Below are positions 16,010 to 21,938 of a DNA stretch of 21,938 nucleotides, in pieces. This DNA comes from a virus. The translations under genes and the position numbers were made by a program. The stretch spans positions 1-21,938 of the IMG/VR virus record IMGVR_UViG_3300032213_002007; one strand, 5' to 3'. Numbering within the stretch: the first letter of the stretch is position 1; each line of letters starts with the position of its first letter. The notes under the pieces are model-generated. The model worked only from the letters and a program-made list of their open reading frames with translations, ran no database searches and was not told the DNA's origin.

Positions 16010-16522
16010 ATGCAGAAATTAGTTCCAATTACAAGATTAGGTAAGTTCTTTGGCGGAGAAGATTACGCCTTGGACACTAGTATGGGTCAAGAGTGGTTAG
16101 AAGGTGATATGAATTTCACCGTTGTTTTATATCGTATTGACCGATATAAGACAAAGACTGATAGTGTATATGGTGAAGTTTTAGAAGATGGAGTACAGTT
16201 CTTAGCCCCTGTTGAATTAAAAGGTCTTGTCCAAGTTATGGCACCAACCAATAAATTATTGGGTAATTCTAGAGTTGAACAACAAGAGCCAGGTAATATG
16301 AAATTCTCATTGTACCAAAAACAACTTGATGATTTAGGGGTTGAAATATTCATGGGTGATTACCTTGGTTATTATGAAACTGAAGACCGAGTTAGATACT
16401 ATACGGTTAGTGATGACGGATACGTAAGGTCTGACAATAAACACACATATGCAGGATATAAACCATTCTATAGAACGGTTGTTGCAACATATGTTAGTGA
16501 AAACGAATTTAAAGGAATTTAA
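16010..16522 (+). CDS. Probable neck or stopper protein of the head-tail joint
   Basis: The ATG at 16010 gives 170 residues (MQKLVPITRLGKFFG). An earlier in-frame TTG at 15992 would add six residues, but ATG is the more likely start. The chain is mostly beta: MNFTVVLYRIDR, PVELKGLVQVMAP, NMKFSLYQKQLDDLG, EIFMGDYLGYYE, RVRYYTVSDDG. A beta-barrel with a GD(Y/I)-x-y element before strand YYTV is found in head-completion stopper proteins, and PFYRTVVATYV ends it. T4 gp14 occupies this position before gp15, but I see no clear sequence match to gp14. The assignment rests on fold pattern and on gene order with the gp15-like and sheath genes. It overlaps the next start by one base. Confidence 0.45.
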   Translation: MQKLVPITRLGKFFGGEDYALDTSMGQEWLEGDMNFTVVLYRIDRYKTKTDSVYGEVLEDGVQFLAPVELKGLVQVMAPTNKLLGNSRVEQQEPGNMKFSLYQKQLDDLGVEIFMGDYLGYYETEDRVRYYTVSDDGYVRSDNKHTYAGYKPFYRTVVATYVSENEFKGI

Positions 16523-16932
16523 TGAAAGTTGTTATAACAGAATCACAATTTGATTCTTTATTTATCGGTAAAAAAGTTATGGTGTATTATAATTTACACA
16601 AACATACTTTTTCGGTAACATACGATAGTAAAGTAATTATGTATGCAGATTATGTTAAATTGGGTGATGTTGAATTTAGAGTTAGAAAAGGTGGTAAAGA
16701 AAGAGTTCGTTCGGAAAAATCAAAAAACGTTCACGCTTTTGTTATTGGAAAGTTATTAGATTATTGTGAATACCCTTGTGAAGATATGCCATCATCTTCT
16801 TCAGATAAAGTTGTAACTTATAACCCATACAAACACGACACGTTTGTATTTAAAAATACGGAAGAGCCTGTTTATCGTGCACAAGAAGTTGACATGATAA
16901 ACTCAAAAGATAAACTATTTGTTGTAAAATAA
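16522..16932 (+). CDS. Conserved-looking small phage protein of unknown function
   Basis: The 136-residue protein starts MKVVITESQFDSLF, an N-terminal form (M-K-x-V/I-I-T-E-S-Q) that I associate with many unrelated small proteins of Bacteroidota phages. The rest shows no enzyme motif: short strands at VMVYYNLHKHTFSV and VIMYADYV, a basic RVRKGGKERVRSEKSKN stretch, an acidic CEYPCEDMPSSSSDK segment and a final YNPYKHDTFVF. The basic stretch could contact nucleic acid. Its ATG overlaps the TAA of the neck-like gene by one base and the gp15-like gene starts five bases after its stop, so it is likely co-transcribed with tail genes. I cannot assign a function. Confidence 0.6.
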   Translation: MKVVITESQFDSLFIGKKVMVYYNLHKHTFSVTYDSKVIMYADYVKLGDVEFRVRKGGKERVRSEKSKNVHAFVIGKLLDYCEYPCEDMPSSSSDKVVTYNPYKHDTFVFKNTEEPVYRAQEVDMINSKDKLFVVK

Positions 16933-16936
16933 AACA

Positions 16937-17980
16937 ATGCCATTACCAAGAACCATAGTTAAACCAACATTGCCGTTAGTCCCAAAAAAAGAACTATCTG
17001 CTCGTAGAGAACAACTATTAGAGTATATTAAAGAAGATGGAACTTATTTACCTAAGTCAGTATTACATGCCGATTTGGATAGGGGTATGTTGGATTTTGT
17101 TAAAACTGAATTAGAAGTTATTACTGCGGGTAAAATAGTACCAATGTTGGATATTATAATTACAACACAAAACTGGTCACAGTATTTAGAAACTTGGAAG
17201 TTTGTGGATTTAGATTATAACCCATCACCTCCATTTATTACGGTAGTTAGACAACCTGAAGTTAAGTATGGTACAAACCCATCACTTCAATATACAATTC
17301 CAAATAGAAAACAATTTTATTATGCTTCCGTTCCAACTTGGAATGGTAATGAACAAGGTATGGACATTTATACAATTCCACAACCTGTTCCTGTTGATAT
17401 CAAATATAGTGTTAAAATTATTTGTAATAGAATGAGAGAACTTAACCAACTTAATAAAGTTGTTATGCAAACATTCTCATCAAGACAAGCATATACCTTT
17501 ATTAAAGGTCAATATGTTCCAATCATTTTAGATAACGTTTCAGACGAATCTCAAATGACAATGGATGCAAGAAAATATTACGTTCAAAATTATGACTTCA
17601 CAATGTTGGGTTATCTAATAGATGAGGATGAGTTTGAAGTTAAACCTGCAATTCAAAGAATCACACAATTAGTTGAAATTGATACCACAACAAGAAGACA
17701 AAAAATTGACAAGTATCCAAAAAATCCTGATGAGTTTCCTTCTGATTTTCTTTTTGTTTCGGGTAATACCACTTTAGTAGATATGATTGATTTTACTGCA
17801 AACATGTCTTTGGTTGGTACCGACAATATTGACACCTATGATGTTTACATTAACGATGATTATTATGGTAGTGATGTTTCATTAATTCAAATCACAACAA
17901 ATGATATTTTAAGAATTGAAGTGACTAAAAATGATAATACCCAAGAATCAAAAATAACTTTTAATAATAAGCTAGTTTAA
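16937..17980 (+). CDS. 15: gp15-like tail terminator / sheath completion protein
   Basis: The protein has 347 residues. Residues 95-105 (NPSPPFITVVRQ) and 147-163 (IPQPVPVDIKYSVKIIC) resemble the 'Pspip.kmi.yelsi.t' segment of T4-type tail terminator proteins such as gp15. A helix RMRELNQLNKVVMQTF follows, as expected of 'mDdmnQIveqilp'. Near residue 200 a strand is followed by LDNVSDESQMTMDARKYY, which fits the ipi.l..vs.ed....D.R part, then a hydrophobic TMLGYLIDEDEFEVKP. gp15 caps the finished tail tube and sheath and joins it to the neck. It is longer than T4 gp15 (272); a beta domain (about 260-345) is added at the C-terminus. It comes before the sheath gene as in T4 (15-18 order), which supports the call. 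Confidence 0.6.
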   Translation: MPLPRTIVKPTLPLVPKKELSARREQLLEYIKEDGTYLPKSVLHADLDRGMLDFVKTELEVITAGKIVPMLDIIITTQNWSQYLETWKFVDLDYNPSPPFITVVRQPEVKYGTNPSLQYTIPNRKQFYYASVPTWNGNEQGMDIYTIPQPVPVDIKYSVKIICNRMRELNQLNKVVMQTFSSRQAYTFIKGQYVPIILDNVSDESQMTMDARKYYVQNYDFTMLGYLIDEDEFEVKPAIQRITQLVEIDTTTRRQKIDKYPKNPDEFPSDFLFVSGNTTLVDMIDFTANMSLVGTDNIDTYDVYINDDYYGSDVSLIQITTNDILRIEVTKNDNTQESKITFNNKLV

Positions 17981-18138
17981 TCTTCTCCGTATATATCTTT
18001 TTTTTCTTTACATTTTTCAATAATTAAATTTTCTAAAAACTTATAAATCTTAATTCCCCTCTTATCACAGTACTTTTTCAGTATATCGTGTGATTCAGGG
18101 GATATTTTTATATTCTTTATTTCTTTCTTTGTTTTCAT
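17977..18138 (-). CDS. 53-residue ribbon-helix-helix-like putative DNA-binding protein
   Basis: Reading the minus strand from 18138 gives 53 residues ending at a TAA at 17979-17977. The sequence starts MKTKKEIKNIKISPESHDILKK. The pattern beta strand 'NIKISPE', then helix 'SHDILKKYCDKRG', then 'IKIYKFLENLIIEKC' is that of the ribbon-helix-helix fold (Arc, MetJ, CopG), small dimeric repressors. The strand after a lysine-rich N-terminus and the G at the turn between helices are typical. It runs antisense between the gp15-like and sheath genes; its stop overlaps the gp15-like stop by three bases. It lies next to a palindrome (18155-18164) and the sheath promoter, so control of itself or of sheath transcription is plausible (inference). 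It is small, so the gene is likely rather than proven. Confidence 0.62.
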   Translation of the reverse strand: MKTKKEIKNIKISPESHDILKKYCDKRGIKIYKFLENLIIEKCKEKKDIYGED

Positions 18139-18154
18139 GGTATGAAAAAAGGCA

Positions 18155-18164
18155 GAATTAATTC
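18155..18164. promoter_or_regulatory. Palindrome, possible operator
   Basis: GAATTAATTC at 18155-18164 is a perfect 10-base palindrome between the minus-strand RHH gene (start 18138) and the TATAAATA box (18173). Flanks GGCA and CTACC give weak further symmetry. Ribbon-helix-helix dimers commonly bind short palindromes near their own promoter, so this could be an operator. Short AT-rich palindromes also arise by chance. Confidence 0.35.
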
Positions 18165-18172
18165 CTACCGTT

Positions 18173-18180
18173 TATAAATA
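18173..18180 (+). promoter_or_regulatory. T4-type late promoter for the tail sheath gene
   Basis: TATAAATA is the exact T4 late promoter -10 consensus, here 78 bases before the sheath ATG with transcript start expected around 18190. In T4 this box is recognised by a phage-encoded sigma factor (gp55) with the sliding clamp. It lies in the only sizeable gap before the sheath and points toward it. The sigma gene is not in this window. Confidence 0.6.
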
Positions 18181-18217
18181 CTTACCCGAAAGTAAAGTTT
18201 TTTCATATAATAATGAA

Positions 18218-18229
18218 TATTTATCAATA
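18218..18229 (+). repeat. 12-base repeat TATTTATCAATA, copy 2 (copy 1 at 15997-16008)
   Basis: TATTTATCAATA occurs exactly at 18218-18229, 29 bases before the sheath ATG, and at 15997-16008, one base before the ATG of the neck-like gene. Both copies are just upstream of + strand structural genes. The reverse strand of the core reads GATAAATA. Function unknown; a shared regulatory or promoter-like element is possible. Confidence 0.35.
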
Positions 18230-18258
18230 AAATAAATCTGTAACAGAATAATTTAATA

Positions 18259-21200
18259 ATGGCAACAGCACAAGCAAATCAAAAAGTATTCGTATCACCA
18301 GGCGTATACACATCTGAAACCGACTTATCATTCGTAGCCCAAAGTGTGGGTGTAACGACTTTAGGTCTTGTTGGAGAAACTATAAAAGGTCCAGCATTCG
18401 AACCAGTATTCATAACAAATTATGATGAGTTCCAAGCTTATTTCGGGGGAACAGAACCCGTTAAGTTTTATAACACTCAAATACCAAAATATGAGGCGGC
18501 TTACATTGCTAAATCATATTTACAACAATCTAACCAATTGTTTGTAACCAGAGTTTTAGGTTTATCAGGTTATGACGCAGGTCCTTCTTGGACTATTAAC
18601 GTTACCGCCAATGTAGACCCAACAACTATTGGAGACCCGTCAGTTGGTGTTGCATTTTCTGCAGGATTTACAGGTAGTTCAACAGGTAATACAATTACAT
18701 TTACAGGTGGAACTTTACCTACTGAAGTTGGTGCTAATTTAAATGTACAATATAGATTACAAGATGGGTCAACATCAACATTACAAAATGACTTTAATAC
18801 CTACTTGGATTCTATTATGGACTCACCATCAACATCTGCAACAACCGCAGTAATATATGGTGCAATTCCTGAATCAGATTATTTTAATGTAACAGGGGAT
18901 TATAGTACTATTAGAAACCCATACGGTTGTGTAAACAATTTTGTTCAAAACGATTTAAGTGCAGGCTCAAACGATAGTTGGTATTATGCTAATTTTGAAT
19001 TCCAAAATTATGATTCAACCACAAACAATTATACAGGTTATTCATTCTATTATGCTGTTTCTAATTTAGTATCTGGTGGTTCAGGTTCGTTTACAGGTAC
19101 CATTACAGGTTATTCATATACTTTTACAGGAACTGCATATTCTGAATTTAATAACATGGTAATTGCTACGATTCGTTCAAGAGGTATTTCATTATACTCA
19201 AATAGTTCAACAAGTGACAATCACGGACCTGTTTATCAAGTTGGTATTGATTATGTTAATAATAACACTTGGGTTCCAAACAATTTACAAATGATAACAA
19301 CTGGACAATATTCAGGAGTTACCAAATCACCATACGCACAATTTGCTTTATCAGGTTTAACTAAAGAAGGAACTGTGTTTGAATTAGAATCATCTTTATT
19401 AGCGTCTGATGCAAAATATATCACTAAAGTTTTAGGTGTTGATAATTTTGGTAAATCAAGATTTGATGTTCCAATTTATGTTGAGGAGGCTTATCAAGCA
19501 TCTTTAAATTATGCATATAATCAAGGTTATATTCGTGGATTAAATCCTTCATTAATTGCATTACCTGACGCTAGAAGTGAAAATACTTCATCAATTGCAT
19601 ATAATTTAGAAAGATATCAATCACCTGAAACACCTTATTTAGTTTCAGAATTAAGAGGTAATAAAGTTTACAATTTATTTAAATTTATATCAATTTCTGA
19701 TGGTGATGCTGCAAACACCGAAATTAAAGTTTCAATTGCTAACTTATCATACAATAATATGTCTTTTGATGTATTAATTAGAAATTTCTTTGACACAGAT
19801 GCAAATCCTATTGTTATTGAAAAATTCACAAATTGTAACATGGACCCAGCTTCAAATAACTTTGTTGCTAAAAAGATTGGTTCTGCTAATGGAGAGTTTG
19901 CGTTAATATCAAGATACGTTATGATTCAATTGGCTGACGAATACCCAATTGATGCATTACCTTGTGGTTTCTATGGTTATACTCAAAGAGAATATCAAGA
20001 TTATAATGTTTATCCTTCACCATATCCTAAATTTAAAACAAAATACTATTACCCTGGAGAAGTTATTGCTAACCCACCATTTGGTGCTGGAGCAGGCGGA
20101 GGAACAGTTGAATCTGCGGGTGATATTGTTAGAAGAAGCTATTTAGGTTTTTCAAGTCAATTTGGTATTGATGAATCTTTCTTAACTTACAAAGGTAAAC
20201 AAACTCCATCAAATTGGATTTCAAATCCATTGGCTGAGGGTCAACGTTGGAACGTAATAAGTAAAGGTTTCCACATGGACTCAGGTGCTACGGTTGTAAC
20301 AATTGGAGTAACTTCAATGTCAAGTGGAGAAACAGCATTTGAATGTGGTGTTGCTGAATTTAGAGAAGACCCAGGAACTCAAGAAAATCCTTACTACTTT
20401 ATTTACTCAAGAAAATACACAGTATGTTTTGCGGGTGGATTTGACGGATGGGATATCTACAGAGAGTGGAGAACAAACGAAGATAGATTCCAACTAGGGG
20501 CTTCAGGTTATTTAGCAGGAGCATCACCATCTTCAAGATACCCAACAGCAACAGGTGATGGTTTATTCAAGAGAATTGTAATTGAAAACAATACACAAGA
20601 TTTTGCAAATACCGACTATTACGCTTACTTACTTGGTATTTTAACATTTGCAAATCCTGAAGCAACAAACATTAACGTGTTTGCAACTTCAAGTATTGAT
20701 TATGTTAACAACTCAAACTTAGTAGAAGAAGCGATAGACATGGTACAATACTCAAGAGCTGACTCAGTTTATATCTGTACAACTCCTGATTACAGAATGT
20801 ATACTCCTGATTCAACTAACCCACAAGATATCATCTACTCACAAGAAGCGGTTGATAACTTGGATAATACAGGAATTGACTCTAACTATACCGCAACTTA
20901 CTACCCTTGGATTTTAACAAGAGATACTGTAAACAATACTCAAATTTATTTACCACCAACAGGTGAGGTTTGTAGAAACTTAGCGTTGACTGATAACATT
21001 TCATTCCCTTGGTTCGCATCAGCGGGTTACACAAGAGGTCTTGTAAACTCAATCAAAGCTAGACAAAAACTTACACAAACTGACAGAGATACATTGTATC
21101 AAGGTAGAATTAACCCTATCGCAACTTTCTCTGATGTTGGAACTGTAATTTGGGGTAACAAAACTTTACAAGTTGCTGACACAGCACTTAACAGATTGAA

Positions 21201-21501
21201 CGTAAGAAGATTGTTACTTCAAGCTCGTAAGTTGATTTCAGCAGTAGCGGTAAGATTATTGTTTGAACAAAACGACCAAGTTGTTAGACAACAATTCTTG
21301 GATAGTGTTAACCCTATCTTAGATTCAATCAGAAGAGATAGAGGTTTATACGATTTCCGTGTAACTGTATCTTCAACACCTGAAGATTTAGATGCTAACA
21401 GACTTGTAGGTAAAATCTACTTAAAACCAACGAAGGCGTTAGAATTCATAGATATTGAGTTCTTTATTACTCCAACAGGAGCTTCGTTTGAAAATATCTA
21501 A
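18259..21501 (+). CDS. 18: Contractile tail sheath protein, T4 gp18-like, unusually large
   Basis: The 1080-residue protein forms the contractile sheath around the tail tube. The N-terminus SPGVYTSETDLSF with GVTTLGLVGETIKGPAFEPVFITNYDEFQAYFGG (in parts, about residues 13-70) is the standard sheath opening. The C-terminal part from about residue 918 (FASAGYTRGL, INPIATFSDVGTVIWG, LNRLNVRRLLLQARK, FQNDQVV-like FEQNDQVV, LVGKIYLKP) is the typical domain of the core ring. T4 gp18 has 659 residues; here an additional Ser/Gly/Thr/Tyr-rich region from about residue 120 to 370 and further middle segments add about 420. These would be protruding surface domains. The start follows AATTTAATA with no Shine-Dalgarno. 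The late box at 18173 drives it and a CUUCGG hairpin follows its stop. Confidence 0.95.
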   Translation: MATAQANQKVFVSPGVYTSETDLSFVAQSVGVTTLGLVGETIKGPAFEPVFITNYDEFQAYFGGTEPVKFYNTQIPKYEAAYIAKSYLQQSNQLFVTRVLGLSGYDAGPSWTINVTANVDPTTIGDPSVGVAFSAGFTGSSTGNTITFTGGTLPTEVGANLNVQYRLQDGSTSTLQNDFNTYLDSIMDSPSTSATTAVIYGAIPESDYFNVTGDYSTIRNPYGCVNNFVQNDLSAGSNDSWYYANFEFQNYDSTTNNYTGYSFYYAVSNLVSGGSGSFTGTITGYSYTFTGTAYSEFNNMVIATIRSRGISLYSNSSTSDNHGPVYQVGIDYVNNNTWVPNNLQMITTGQYSGVTKSPYAQFALSGLTKEGTVFELESSLLASDAKYITKVLGVDNFGKSRFDVPIYVEEAYQASLNYAYNQGYIRGLNPSLIALPDARSENTSSIAYNLERYQSPETPYLVSELRGNKVYNLFKFISISDGDAANTEIKVSIANLSYNNMSFDVLIRNFFDTDANPIVIEKFTNCNMDPASNNFVAKKIGSANGEFALISRYVMIQLADEYPIDALPCGFYGYTQREYQDYNVYPSPYPKFKTKYYYPGEVIANPPFGAGAGGGTVESAGDIVRRSYLGFSSQFGIDESFLTYKGKQTPSNWISNPLAEGQRWNVISKGFHMDSGATVVTIGVTSMSSGETAFECGVAEFREDPGTQENPYYFIYSRKYTVCFAGGFDGWDIYREWRTNEDRFQLGASGYLAGASPSSRYPTATGDGLFKRIVIENNTQDFANTDYYAYLLGILTFANPEATNINVFATSSIDYVNNSNLVEEAIDMVQYSRADSVYICTTPDYRMYTPDSTNPQDIIYSQEAVDNLDNTGIDSNYTATYYPWILTRDTVNNTQIYLPPTGEVCRNLALTDNISFPWFASAGYTRGLVNSIKARQKLTQTDRDTLYQGRINPIATFSDVGTVIWGNKTLQVADTALNRLNVRRLLLQARKLISAVAVRLLFEQNDQVVRQQFLDSVNPILDSIRRDRGLYDFRVTVSSTPEDLDANRLVGKIYLKPTKALEFIDIEFFITPTGASFENI

Positions 21502-21511
21502 TAAACTTAAC

Positions 21512-21531
21512 GGGGGTACTTCGGTATCCCC
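21512..21531 (+). terminator. CUUCGG hairpin after the sheath gene
   Basis: GGGGGTAC (21512-21519) and GTATCCCC (21524-21531) form an 8-pair stem with one G-U pair, closing a TTCG loop, ten bases after the sheath stop. C(UUCG)G tetraloop hairpins are very stable and are known in T4 intercistronic regions. The downstream TTTAATT is only weakly T-rich, so it could be a terminator or a stabiliser of the sheath mRNA 3' end. The next start is 15 bases later. Confidence 0.72.
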
Positions 21532-21546
21532 TTTAATTGCCAAAGT

Positions 21547-21938
21547 ATGAAAAGACAAATTAAGGAAGGATTTAAAGGAGAAGGAACTCCAGACATGAAA
21601 TATTATGCTTTTGATTGGGATGACAATATTGTTCATATGCCAACAAAAATTGTAGTAAAGAGTGAAGATGGTGAAGAAATTGGTATGAGTACTGATGATT
21701 TTGCTGAACACAGACATGACTTAGGTAAAAATCCTTTTAAATATAAAGGTGAAACAATTGTTGGTTTTGCTGAAGACCCTTTTAGAAACTTTAGAACTGC
21801 AGGTGATAAAGATTTTTTAATTGATGCAATGAGAGCTAAAGAAGGACCAGCATTTGGTGACTTTAGAGAAGCAATTAATAATGGGTCAATCTTTTCAATT
21901 ATAACTGCAAGAGGTCATAATCCTCAATCGTTAAAACA
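21547..21938 (+). CDS. HAD-superfamily phosphohydrolase-like protein (3' end cut by window edge)
   Basis: The ATG at 21547 gives 130 visible residues and the frame stays open to the window end. YAFDWDDNIVHMP (residues 20-32) is HAD motif I: D23 is the nucleophile position and D25 the acid/base, with DD-N in place of DxDxT. SIITARG (117-123) is motif II, with T120 in the expected place. These hydrolyse phosphate esters, often of nucleotides or sugars, but some HAD-like proteins act otherwise. The cap and motifs III and IV would lie beyond the window. The start MKRQIKEGF precedes the fold by about 16 residues. It follows the sheath and its hairpin, so it may share the late transcript by read-through. 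The substrate is unknown. Confidence 0.75.
   Translation, partial: MKRQIKEGFKGEGTPDMKYYAFDWDDNIVHMPTKIVVKSEDGEEIGMSTDDFAEHRHDLGKNPFKYKGETIVGFAEDPFRNFRTAGDKDFLIDAMRAKEGPAFGDFREAINNGSIFSIITARGHNPQSLK

Noticed and set aside
16010-16522. Secure assignment as T4 gp14
   Set aside because: I see no clear sequence match to gp14; only gene order and fold pattern support a neck role, so it is listed at low confidence.
21439-21717. 92-residue minus-strand frame
   Set aside because: It overlaps the sheath end and the HAD gene start and has no conserved pattern.
1-21938. tRNA genes, CRISPR arrays or insertion sequences
   Set aside because: No cloverleaf with a CCA end, no regularly spaced repeats and no transposase motif were seen; the intergenic gaps are all under about 130 bases apart from the stretch holding the small antisense gene.

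Overview
The window is part of the genome of a large T4-superfamily tailed phage (myovirus). The evidence is a family B DNA polymerase with T4 gp43-type exonuclease and polymerase motifs, a contractile tail sheath protein of the gp18 type, a probable gp15-like tail terminator and a probable gp13-like neck protein. The host is probably a member of the Bacteroidota (inference). I see no Shine-Dalgarno sequence before any start codon; starts follow AT-rich leaders instead. The polymerase gene is preceded by a TTTG-N19-TATATTTA element that resembles the Bacteroidota housekeeping promoter. The DNA is AT-rich throughout. The sheath gene has a perfect T4-type late promoter box (TATAAATA) upstream.

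Layout. Bases 1-7953 (+) hold nine tightly packed genes for glycan chemistry. They are a GlcNAc-transferase-like protein cut by the window edge, two fucosyltransferase-like GT-B proteins, two small GT-A-like proteins with DLD or DGD motifs, a class I methyltransferase, an FkbM-type methyltransferase, and two HtrL/YibB-like glycosyltransferases, the second fused to another glycosyltransferase domain. Bases 7970-8347 (+) encode a small BppU-like beta-sandwich protein. Bases 8435-11164 (+) encode the replicative DNA polymerase; its leader carries a host-type promoter and a hairpin.

Bases 11141-15952 run on the minus strand. In transcription order they are an SNF2-type helicase, a fusion of a manganese-type superoxide dismutase with a possible PD-(D/E)XK nuclease domain, a gp13-like neck protein, and a small beta-rich protein. 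From 15997 onward the + strand carries tail-completion genes: a possible neck/stopper protein, an unknown small protein, a gp15-like terminator, then the 1080-residue sheath protein and the start of a HAD-family phosphohydrolase gene. A 53-residue ribbon-helix-helix-like protein is encoded antisense between the gp15-like gene and the sheath.

How the parts may work together. The right half builds the neck and tail, with late expression suggested by TATAAATA and a CUUCGG hairpin between the sheath and HAD genes. The left half could build a sugar, possibly methylated, on virion proteins, phage DNA or the host surface; the sequence does not show which. The SOD-nuclease fusion beside the neck gene, the glycosylation island, and the small antisense regulator next to the sheath promoter are the most unusual points. 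I see no tRNA, rRNA, CRISPR array, integrase or insertion sequence.
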